Positions 1 through 11,000 of a DNA stretch of 64,000 nt are shown in pieces (position 1 is the first letter of the stretch; every line of letters starts with the position of its first letter). Source of the DNA: Procambarus clarkii (Eukaryota > Arthropoda > Malacostraca > Decapoda > Cambaridae); contig NC_091158.1 in NCBI RefSeq assembly GCF_040958095.1, positions 40,800,002 through 40,864,001 on the forward strand, in the 5' to 3' direction. The translations under genes were made by a program, and so were the position numbers. The notes beneath the pieces are model-generated. The model did not search any database, was not told where the DNA came from, and worked only from the letters and a program-made list of their open reading frames with translations.

Positions 1-128
1 ATAGCTTCGGCTATCACTTCCTTATGTCCGTTCGTGATGGTCAAGCGGATTAAGGCGTCCCTGTACATACCAGTTGCGTTGCCCCTGGCAGTATGGGTTC
101 GAGTCACTTCTGGGGTGTGAGTTTTTAG
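1..128 (+). mobile_element. tRNA-derived SINE, partial (family S1)
   Basis: The sequence carries a Pol III A-box-like stretch (TGGTCAAGCGG, from 38) and a B box (GGTTCGAGTCA, 96-106) at tRNA-like spacing. The same sequence recurs at 59973-60101 (plus) and near 59755-59870 (minus), so it is an interspersed SINE and not a tRNA gene. It is cut by the window start and its 3' end runs into (TA)n. The head looks leucine-tRNA-like, which is inference. Confidence 0.7.

Positions 129-172
<44 letters not shown>
129..172. repeat. (TA)n between SINE S1 and MITE copy 1
   Basis: Pure TA dinucleotide array that forms the 3' flank of the SINE and the left flank of MITE copy 1. Confidence 0.95.
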
Positions 173-175
<3 letters not shown>

Positions 176-557
176 GTACCTAGTAGCCAGAACTCACTTC
201 TCAGCCTACTATGCAAGGCCCAATTTGCCTAATAAGCCAAGTTTTCATGAATTAATTGTTTTTCGACTACCTAACCTACCTAACCTAACCTAACCTAACT
301 TTTTCCACTACCTAACCTAACCTAACCTATAAAGATAGGTTAGGTTAGGTTAGGTAGGGTTGGTTAGGTTCGGTCATATATCTACGTTAATTTTAACTCA
401 AATAAAAAAAATTGACCTCATACATAATGAAATGGTTAGATTTATAATTTCATAAGAAAAAAAATAGAGAAAATATATTGATTCAGGAAAACTTGGCTTA
501 TTAGGCAAATCGGGCCTTGCATAGTAGGCCGATAAGTGAGTTCTGGCTACTAGGTAC

Positions 558-560
<3 letters not shown>
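173..560 (+). mobile_element. Palindromic MITE with TTAGG motifs, copy 1
   Basis: A ~390 bp element with terminal inverted repeats of at least 50 bp, beginning GTCGTACCTAGTAGCCAGAA and ending with its reverse complement. The middle holds a run of CCTAA units and then a run of TTAGG units, so it can fold back on itself. A unique AT-rich stretch near 380-480 defines the orientation. There is no coding capacity. Both ends abut (TA)n, fitting a TA-targeting, non-autonomous DNA transposon (Tc1/mariner-like targeting is inference). Seven more copies lie in the window. Confidence 0.85.

Positions 561-648
<88 letters not shown>
561..648. repeat. (TA)n between MITE copies 1 and 2
   Basis: About 44 uninterrupted TA units separate two MITEs that lie in opposite orientations. 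Confidence 0.95.
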
Positions 649-651
<3 letters not shown>

Positions 652-1033
652 GTACCTAGTAGCCAAAATTCACTTCTCAGCCTACTATGCAAGGCCCGAT
701 TTGCCTAATAAGACAAGTTTTACTAAATTAATATATTTTCTCTAATTTTTTTCTTATGAAATGATAAAGCTACCCATTTCATTATGTATGAGGTCAATTT
801 TTTTTATTGGAGTTCAAATTAACGTAGATATATGACCGAACCTAACCAACCCTACCTAACCTAACCTAACCAATCTTTATAGGTTAGGTTAGGTTAGGTA
901 GCCGAAAACGTTAGGTTAGGTTAGGTTAGGTAGGTTAGGTTGGCGAAAAAACATTAATTCATGAAAACTAGGCTTATTAGGCAAATCGGGCCTTGCATAG
1001 TAGGCTGAGAAGTGAGTTCTGGCTACTAGGTAC

Positions 1034-1036
<3 letters not shown>
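649..1036 (-). mobile_element. Palindromic MITE with TTAGG motifs, copy 2
   Basis: Same termini and size as copy 1, but the internal AT-rich segment is on the other side, so the copy is inverted. Both boundaries are in (TA)n. Confidence 0.85.

Positions 1037-1124
<88 letters not shown>
1037..1124. repeat. (TA)n between MITE copies 2 and 3
   Basis: Uninterrupted TA array of the same length as the one at 561-648. Confidence 0.95.
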
Positions 1125-1126
<2 letters not shown>

Positions 1127-1503
1127 TACCTAGTAGCCAGAACGCACTTCTCAGCCTACTATGCAAGGCCCAATTTGCCTAATAAGCCAAGTTTTCATGA
1201 ATAAATTGTTTTTCGACTACCTAACCTACATAACCGAACCTAACCTAATTTTTTTGGCTACCTAACCTAACCTATAAAGATTGGTTAGGTTAGGTTAGGT
1301 AGGGTTGGTTAGGTTCGGTCATATTTCTACGTTAATTTTATCTCAAATAAAAAAAAATTGACCTCATACATAATAAAATGGGTAGCTTTATCATTTCATA
1401 AGAAAAAAATTAGAGAAAATATATTAATTCAGGAAAACTTGGCTTATTAGGCAAATCGGGCCTTGCATAGTAGGCTGTGAAGTGCATTCTGGCTACTAGG
1501 TAC

Positions 1504-1506
<3 letters not shown>
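1125..1506 (+). mobile_element. Palindromic MITE with TTAGG motifs, copy 3
   Basis: Same orientation as copy 1. The first G of the left terminus is missing. The right terminus runs into 28 bp of TA (1507-1534). Confidence 0.85.
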
Positions 1507-1534
<28 letters not shown>

Positions 1535-2589
1535 TTCTGTAAAATTAACCAAAAATAAAAATAATAATATTAATATATGTCAATGTGAGATTTTTTCTAC
1601 GCCTACCTCCCTTAAGAGGTGGACTACAAGTTTAAAGTCTGCTCACGGCAGTTAAGCATGAGTCCAGTAGAAAAAGGAAAAGCGGGAGCAAACCGCCAGG
1701 CCTCCACCACCAGGGGTGAAAACCTGTCCACAATAGGCCGCTGGCTCCTCCTAGTTAAACAGGACGTTAAAACTAATAAAGGGTAACCGACGGGTTCTCA
1801 CAATCAAATATTTATATTTGATGTGGTGCTATGAATTGGAATTCGAATTCCCAAGAACAGCCGCCTTATCAAGATCACATCAACATTTAATCGTAATGTG
1901 CAGAAATATGGTGGAATAATATGGTTGAAGGGTTGACATCAAAGACCGTTTTCTATAACATAACAATTTATTAATAACAAAAGACTAACTACTACATTAC
2001 CGAGTTTACGTTACGTTAATGTCCATCCAGTGGCACGATAACAAACAGCTAAATAGCAACCCTTGCTGTGAGGCTGCATACTGAACTAACCTGAACACAG
2101 GTGTGCCCACTGATGACGCAATATTGCAAATCAAAGAAAAATATCACAGACTAAGTTACACCACAGCGAATGGTTATGTTATTGTCCATCAAGTGGCATT
2201 TGCAACACAGCTATTCAACAGCCCCTCGAGAAGTGACAGCAGGCTCCATCTTGCTGACACTTCGGGCTGACAACATGAACTAACTGAACAAATGAAGGAT
2301 ATCCACTGAAGACACAAGCATGCAATCAATAGTGTCTCGGTTTCCCTGACAGCTACTATAATCACAAGCTTAGGGGTCCTCCCGCCCCCCAGGAGAGACC
2401 CACGTAACTAGGCGGGTTGTCCAACAGTGACTCCCCCTATCACAACCCAGTGTGAACACTCTTTGCAACTCCCTACAAGAAGTTGCACTGTAAATAGTAA
2501 CAAAGACAGGCAAGACGGGATTCTGGGACACAGCTCCACAAATCCCTAGATTACTCTACTCTCGTCACCAGACGACAACCAAAAGAAAT
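1535..2589. other. Unique AT-rich intergenic or intronic DNA
   Basis: No ORF of interest, no RNA gene and no element terminus was recognised. The stretch has short low-complexity runs only. Confidence 0.5.
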
Positions 2590-3480
2590 TGCCTTAAGTG
2601 ATTAATTACGTTAATTGACTGATCGCAGCAGTCAGCAACAAAGTACTACGGTAAACACAAACAATTGTCTCACACTAGACAACAACATGATGATACTCTA
2701 CGTTAATCATTAACACTTGTCTCTCTCTTGTTAACAATAACTCAAACTTATATTACATCACACTTGACTCCTAGCAAGTATTCAGTGAGTAATTCTTAAT
2801 TAATGTCAAACGGACCACTAATTACATCCCCATTGAGTTACGTTAACTAAGCCTACCCTAACTTGGTAGTTTCTCAACAGTCTGTGTCAAAAAAATACTA
2901 GTGAGTGTTAATTACCCTAATTAACTCCGAGCCATTAATTAACTGTCACCAGGATCGATAATTAATCATCCATAAATACGTCTCACTCCGCACTGCCTAA
3001 GCAGGTCTCATCAAACACTGTGAATTCACGGGAAAGGAGTTAATTACCCTAATTAACAAGATGTGCCACTAATCCACTGTCCTCAGACAGGATATGATTA
3101 ATACAACGATTTATGCTAGCTCCATGACCTCGCTTTACCGGGTCATCTGAGCTCTCAGACGTTAATTACTCCACTAATTAACATGAGCCACTAATTGCTA
3201 TACCCCAGAAAGGTAATTAGTCTCGAGCAAATTACGTTAACACAAATACTGACAGATTCTGACTGATCCTCTCCCACTACGTGAATTCATGATGAGAAGG
3301 CTAATTACATAATTAGCTAGAGTGGTCAATTAGTTGTCACACGGACAATTAATTGCTCCCAAGACGTATCTCACTCAAGCTCAACGCTGTTCTCTCATAA
3401 CAGCCCTCACTCACTCCACAATAAGCGTGCACCCCTTATCCAGTTAATTCCCCAATTATTAACTCACTGAATCCTTAAGT
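2590..3480. repeat. Degenerate ~130 bp tandem array
   Basis: A core resembling TTAATTACCCTAATTAAC recurs near 2601, 2908, 3040, 3162, 3301 and 3442. From 2908 on the spacing is about 120-140 bp. Several cores are followed by a GAGCCACTAATT-like segment or preceded by TGAATTCA. Units are heavily diverged, so this is an old satellite-like remnant. Confidence 0.55.
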
Positions 3481-5926
3481 CCTCAACACAACTTAAAGAA
3501 ACAAAGTAACCCCCAGTGTTACATAGGTCACACTACAATGGCATGCAACAACACAAATGCACTGCCCACATACGGTTGCGGCTACTGCAACTCGTTAATT
3601 ACTGTGCCCACACAATAATGACACACGGCTGTGCAACACACAAGAGTATACCAATATTACTGTCCCCTTTTCTTGCAACCGTTGCAAAGAACTACTGTGA
3701 ACACACACTTACCTTAGCAAGGCAATTAACCAATCAATTGCCTGCTCTCATTAAGTACTGTGAATTCCCCTGAATAATCCTAGAGGTCCCTTAAACCTTC
3801 AACACAGCTACCAGGGCAACAATAATATCGTATAAACTGATAACAACACTGCACAAACCTGCAACATAATGATGCCGTCAGCATACCCCACATGCTAATG
3901 ACATCATTGGGCAATCAGTCAGCAATCACATCTACTGTCTTACCACACAACACAGTACATAAAGCATGCAAATGAACACATAGAAATGGCATTCACATAT
4001 TCAATGAAAATTATACCATCAGGTAAATGTAACTCTAACTACACAGACCTCAGGGCACCCACTGACATCCCTGCAACCTGGCCTGCCTACCTCTAATGAT
4101 ACAATTATATACGGTACTCTATGGCATTAATCAAGTCTGAACGATTATATAGACTCGACAGGCTGGATCACTTATATGGTAAATCTCTACACTGACCGGT
4201 ACATACTCGAGTCAGTCTACACACTTATATACATCATGATACTACAGTGTGGTCCCGTGTACAACATCTATCTCCAGGTACCGCCCTACCAGTCACCTGG
4301 ATGTGCTACAGACAGCTGTCACTCAGCTGCTTCCCTAGCCTGGCAGGGCTATGAGACAACTCTTACCGGGAATTTCCACCGGTGCTCATCACACTGTACA
4401 CAATGATAATTTTACTCACGTCTAACCTCCTCCTTTCACTCATTTCCCAGGTCACTACCACTCTAGCTGTCAACACTTAGTTTGCTCCTCATGCATCGAC
4501 AAGATGTGGTCCTAGGCTGTCCCGGGAAAGTGGCCAAGTGGCCCAAGGAGGTGGCCAAGTGGCCCAAGGAGGTGGCCAAGACATGTGGCCACCGCATGGC
4601 CCACAGCGCCCCTCCCGAGCTGAGAGGGGGTGGGGGTGGTAGCCGCCTGCGGGCAGGCGGGTTGGCCGAGCCGGGCCGAGCGGCCAGGCGGCCTGGGGTG
4701 GCCTGGGGGTGGCCCCCGGGCATACACACGTGTACGGGGAATCACCAACCACTCCAGCAAACCAGAGCCTGCCTTGCTCTACACTGGGGTGACAATGGCC
4801 GGCGGCGTCCCCACATTGACGCCGCCTGGCGGAATTCAAAGTCCCACAAGGGCCTGTAATCTCACCACAATTACACTAGGAGGCCCTGTACGTACTCCGC
4901 CAATTGTCATCAACACTAGACAGGTTATTTGAACCACCTGTTACCCCATGAGGCTCTGCCAGCTGCCTCATGGGTGCCCACTGTCTCTGAGGCTATTTTA
5001 CTGGTCCTTCCGTACCTCGTCGGCCGTCAAATTTCACGAAAATTGGGCCTAGACACAACCCGGGATGGCAGGAGTACCATCCCTGCTAGTTAACACGGTA
5101 ACGTCCACGATTAACGGGGGTGAAGGGGGAAAACTCCCCCCCTCCACCCAGATACGTCCTCGTCCACCTGCTACCCAGCTCAGACTGACTATTTCCTGGG
5201 CTAAGGAAACTCAAAATGCCCATACCTCCTCCCTACTTTGTTTTGACCAATCGGCACGAAGCCGGCACTGTTCCCTCGTGCCGCTACCAATCACAGCCTT
5301 TCACGCCAAAACACAGCTCGGAGCATACATGCCTACCCCAGTCACAGGCCTCACTCACCCTCAAGCGTCCTGTGACGTCACAAGGAGGGGGAGGCCTAAA
5401 GACAAGGCGCATTGTCTCACATGGTGGGGGGGGGGGGGGGGCAACGTTCACCCCACTCTCCCCCCCACCTCTAACGGTTTTAGTCAAGTATCCTCACATA
5501 CCACTTCACTCTCACCTCCTCATCCTATTTCACAGAAACAGGAAAATCTCTGTAATTCTCTCTACAGAGCAATCACAGACTTCTAACCAGTCCCAACCGA
5601 CAGTCCTTAATATAAGCTTTCATTCAACACCCCACAAGTATATGTTAGTTTGAAAGCTTCAGTTTCTAGAGTCCCTAGAGCGACTAGCCTAATCTAGAAA
5701 CTAGGAAAACTAGCTGAGGGAATCTAGATTCCCTCACAGTCAATGCAATAAATAACAATCGAATTAATAATAATGTTGACATTAATCATAACCACAGCAA
5801 ACATAGTAGTAATTGCTCATCGGGAAAAAAAACAATTGTTAATAATATTCATGTCATAAATTTTACACTAACAATAATTAAACCCATTAAATAAATTCAT
5901 ATTTTCTCATTTATTTTTTTCCCCAG
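3481..5926. other. Unique region with a GC-rich island
   Basis: No supported gene. 4463-4860 is GC-rich and contains two copies of a ~21 bp GTGGCCAAGTGGCCCAAGGAG-type unit near 4532-4580. A poly-G run lies near 5427-5441. ORFs here are short, overlap on both strands and have biased composition, so I do not call any. The end is a pyrimidine tract leading to the acceptor of candidate exon A. Confidence 0.5.
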
Positions 5927-6168
5927 GTTCCAATATGAAGATTGTGGAGATGGAGGAGGATCCTGGCGGCACTGGAGGCGGCGGTGGTGGCGGCGTCGTC
6001 AGCGGCATCAGGCTTGGGCGAGGCATGGTTGGCGGGGGTCATGTGGTGGCGGTCGGTGGTGTGGTGAGAGCCAAGAGCTCCGTAGACAATGGTTCCTTCA
6101 CCTCCTGCAACGGTGACCTTCCGATCACTACCACCAGAGATTCTCTTCTGGGACCCCACTGCAAACCA
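5927..6168 (+). CDS. Candidate host exon A, glycine-rich, unidentified protein
   Basis: A pyrimidine tract and AG (5925-5926) precede the block and GTGAGT (6169-6174) follows it. The open frame enters with two bases of a split codon and then holds 80 full codons. It starts SNMKIVEMEEDPGG, has a run of seven glycines, then a Gly/Val-rich stretch, and ends DSLLGPHCKP in phase 0. Upstream and downstream DNA lacks this composition. The phase-0 end matches the phase-0 entry of exon B at 10892. I do not recognise the protein, and the glycine-rich stretch could be a linker or tail. The call rests on splice consensus and frame only; without transcript support it could be chance. Confidence 0.4.
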
Positions 6169-6228
6169 GTGAGTCAGCGCTCTGGCGCGGTAATTTGGTA
6201 ACTATTGCTGTTAAACAGAATATGTCAC

Positions 6229-6330
6229 ACACTATAACTGGTAAACTGGGTACGTCAAGAACTATAGCCGGTAAACTGGGTAGATCAGGAATAATAGCCG
6301 GTAAACTGGGTAAGCCGGATACTAGAGTCG
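6229..6330. repeat. 30 bp tandem repeat, about three units
   Basis: GTAAACTGGGTA recurs at 6241, 6271 and 6301, an exact 30 bp period. The array lies just downstream of the candidate exon A donor. Confidence 0.75.
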
Positions 6331-6494
6331 GATAACTTGAGAGTTTAATTATCCCCAAATTAAAGGGAAGCAACCCTAGCATCTCCAATTTAACAGTAAT
6401 AGGCGTAAAATGGTGACTAATGCAGTAATTGTCTACAAACGATACAGTAGATATATTATCAAAGAAGTTGCATTCTTGTTGAGAAGCAAAATTG

Positions 6495-6497
<3 letters not shown>

Positions 6498-6590
<93 letters not shown>
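6498..6590. repeat. (TA)n left of RLE-LINE 3' UTR fragment
   Basis: Pure TA array that directly meets the truncated 5' side of the fragment at 6591. Confidence 0.95.
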
Positions 6591-6593
<3 letters not shown>

Positions 6594-6687
6594 CAGTGAG
6601 GATCCAAAAGGTCTTCTCTGAGTACTCTTTATTTTCTTCTCCGAGGCTATGGGTCCCTACATTTGCACCAGAGGTGGTACCCCTTCT

Positions 6688-6690
<3 letters not shown>
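6591..6690 (+). mobile_element. RLE-LINE copy L1, 3' UTR only
   Basis: This 100 bp block matches the last part of the 3' UTR of the full-length RLE-LINE (57045-57145), including the GAGGCTATGGGTCC segment and the GAGGTGGTACC segment. It is truncated at 6591 and ends at 6690, with (TA)n on both sides. Its 3' end (CCTTCTAGG) resembles that of copy L5 more than that of L0. Confidence 0.75.
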
Positions 6691-6782
<92 letters not shown>

Positions 6783-6783
6783 C

Positions 6784-6872
<89 letters not shown>

Positions 6873-6873
6873 C

Positions 6874-6955
<82 letters not shown>
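6691..6955. repeat. Compound (TA)n array with CATACA interruptions
   Basis: About 265 bp of TA with two identical interruptions near 6778-6799 and 6868-6889, which points to internal duplication of a ~90 bp block. Confidence 0.95.
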
Positions 6956-9061
<2,106 letters not shown>

Positions 9062-9077
9062 TTTTACTGTAACAATA
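9062..9077. repeat. Target-site duplication, left copy
   Basis: The 16 bp TTTTACTGTAACAATA is repeated exactly at 9412-9427 and brackets the LINE fragment between them. Confidence 0.8.
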
Positions 9078-9411
9078 GTAGTAGTAGGCATCCTTCAGTC
9101 TCGGGAGACTATGGAGTTGCGCCCTAGTTGTCAATCCTGGCGCAGCGTCTGGTGTGACTGATGAGGCCACTCCGAGAGTGGCAGTCCATCCCACACCGAG
9201 CACAAACGAAGTCCGATTCTGGTCTGTCTTCCTGGCTACCGGCTTTCCTTCTCTGTCTCTTTGCCTCCGATTCCTTGGCAAGTGACTCCTCAAACTTCAA
9301 AGAGGAGAGACCTCTTTGAACAGACTGCCTCCAAGCTGAACGGTCTGCAGCCAATGTCTCCCATATAGCAAGATCGACGTCCATGGCTTTCTGGTCCCTC
9401 TTGCTTACGTC
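9078..9411 (-). pseudogene. 5'-truncated LINE 3' fragment with C-terminal zinc finger
   Basis: The minus strand reads the C-terminal ~95 residues of a LINE polyprotein: a WETLAADRSAWRQSVQRG segment, a charged linker, then CARCGMDCHSRSGLISH followed by TRRC, a C-x2-C...H-x-x-x-C type finger typical of endonuclease-reverse transcriptase polyproteins. It stops at CARIDN. The 3' end has a CTACTACTA tail, and exact 16 bp duplications flank the insertion. This is a textbook target-primed insertion, truncated at its 5' end. Clade is uncertain. Confidence 0.75.
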
Positions 9412-9420
9412 TTTTACTGT

Positions 9421-9427
<7 letters not shown>
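9412..9427. repeat. Target-site duplication, right copy
   Basis: Exact repeat of 9062-9077. Its last bases merge into the following (TA)n. Confidence 0.8.

Positions 9428-9503
<76 letters not shown>
9425..9503. repeat. (TA)n
   Basis: About 39 TA units between the LINE fragment and RLE-LINE relic L3. Confidence 0.95.
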
Positions 9504-9506
<3 letters not shown>

Positions 9507-9529
9507 TAGAAAAATAAAGAAGCAAAGGA

Positions 9530-10185
9530 GAACCTAGGCATCTTCTTTAACCCCTACAAGTGTGAAATTAGACTTCTCAAATCTGTCTTGGCTGGAATTC
9601 TTGTAATCGGACCCGCAGACAACACTGTCCTCGGACCTCCTCTTGGGTCTAACGCAATGGACGAGATCCTCGGGGAAGAAAATCTCGGGCCTCGGAAAAT
9701 CTTGGAAAACTATTATGTTGGCACTCAAGAAACGATAAGGTCAGTGACATCATCAAGAGGAGCCTTGCCTCTGCCCAGTGTCCAGCAGCGAGAGAGCCCC
9801 ATAATATAATGTACCATAATTCTCCGGCCACAGCCTGTCGACCGGATGGAGTTACATTACGTCCATCAAAAATTGGTAGGCAATTAGCGAGGGACTATAC
9901 TTGTGTGTGTCCATTTTGGCATCCACTTACATTACCCTCTGTGTCAGCCAAGCGGGAGCTACTGCCACACAAAGAGAAAGCGAGAATGCAAACAAGTACA
10001 AGGAAATAGATCACAGATTAAACTTTCTTCCTGTAGGAGCTGAGACGCTCGGCCTATGGGAAGAGAGTGCACAGAAGTTTCTGAAGTACCTGGATTCCAA
10101 GCTCATTGAAAGAATAAGAGACCCTAAAGCAGCAAGCATTGTTTTCCAGCACCTCAGCGTTGCCATCCACAGGGGAAATGCCCAC
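9530..10185 (+). pseudogene. RLE-LINE relic L3, old and internally deleted
   Basis: Fragments line up with the RLE-LINE polyprotein: NPYKCEI after the RT core, a GPPLGSNAMDEILGE segment, then a jump to a VSDIIKRSL-like stretch, a RPDGVTLRP endonuclease motif, DYTCVCP, and the C-terminal LGLWEESAQKFLKYLDSKLI and AASIVFQHLSVAI parts. Frames shift at least twice and about 170 residues between the RT end and the endonuclease are missing. It is much more diverged than L2. Confidence 0.75.
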
Positions 10186-10259
10186 AGAATCTTTAGTTGT
10201 TATTATTTCATTGATTATAATAATAAAATTATTATTATTTCGTTATTACAACGTTATTA

Positions 10260-10820
10260 ATAATTTTATTATTAATAATTAGGATAGAATTATACTTATT
10301 ATGGAGAAACTGACTATAGTTATTTTTATTAATGTTACTTGCATTGCTGTTTTTAATGCGTTGATATATTTTCATTTTGATCAAATTACCATAACTTTTA
10401 TCTTTTCTTTAATTATTAGAAGAAGAATCTTACCAAGGTTGTTAATAATAACTGTTAAGTAAAGTACCTTTTATTACCACATTCATCGTACCTGCTTGTC
10501 ATCAGTCACGAGGAAATAATGGCCACTGAATAATCCATAAGTCAGACTACTGAATAATGCATGATTTTGATGCGTGTGGTGAGCTGTGTGACTGAATGAA
10601 TAATGTGGTCCACACAGCTCATGAAGGTACACTCACCACGCACTTGTGGCTATGTCTAGAGAACACATAGTGGAGAGGAGGTGAGCGTCTTGACCTCTAA
10701 TCTTTCTCATTTTGGGTTTGTCATGATAGATTGGTCTTATATACATGCAGTGTCCTCGAGTATAAACTACGGAGGATTTTTTACATAACATTGAAATATT
10801 TTCAACTCGTAAGATTAACT
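10260..10820. other. Unique AT-rich DNA, nothing recognised
   Basis: No ORF, RNA or repeat terminus seen. Confidence 0.5.
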
Positions 10821-10826
10821 TTTCAG

Positions 10827-10862
10827 GGCAGGTAGGATCGCGCTGCCCATACTGGGAATAAT
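10827..10862 (+). pseudogene. Decayed partial duplicate of exon B
   Basis: TTTCAG followed by GGCAGGTAGGATCGCGCTGC and CCATACTGGGAATA resembles the centre of exon B (GCTGCCCATCCTGGGAATA) and has its own acceptor-like site. An in-frame TAG makes it non-functional. It lies 29 bp before exon B. Confidence 0.45.
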
Positions 10863-10891
10863 ATCAGATTAATGAGTGTGTTCCTCCTCAG

Positions 10892-11000
10892 GGCGGTATG
10901 CTGGAGACCTTCCGGGGAGGTGGCACGACGCTGCCCATCCTGGGAATACAACACCTTGCTTACTACACAGGCAGGCATATGGTGCTTGAAGGTGGGTTAG
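10892..11000 (+). CDS. Candidate host exon B, unidentified protein
   Basis: A pyrimidine-rich tract and CAG end at 10891. The block then reads GGMLETFRGGGTTLPILGIQ, continues HLAYYTGRHMVLEGGL, and leaves one G before a perfect AG|GTGAGT donor at 11001. Entry phase 0 matches the exit of exon A. The exit of one base matches exon C, which enters with GT, giving a glycine codon across the junction. Reading on past the donor reaches TGA at 11054-11056 after two extra repeat units, so the block could also be a terminal exon. The last 18-20 bases are the start of the minisatellite unit. Function unknown. Confidence 0.45.

Noticed and set aside
173..1506. True telomere or subtelomere
   Set aside because: TTAGG runs are only a few units long, lie in both orientations and sit inside a dispersed palindromic element.
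4463..4932. Overlapping GC-rich ORFs on both strands
   Set aside because: Open on both strands through base composition and short repeats, with no domain and no splice or start context.
5065..5653. ORFs of 173 and 145 codons in overlapping frames
   Set aside because: Low-complexity Pro/Gly content around a poly-G run, no recognisable domain, and two frames equally open.
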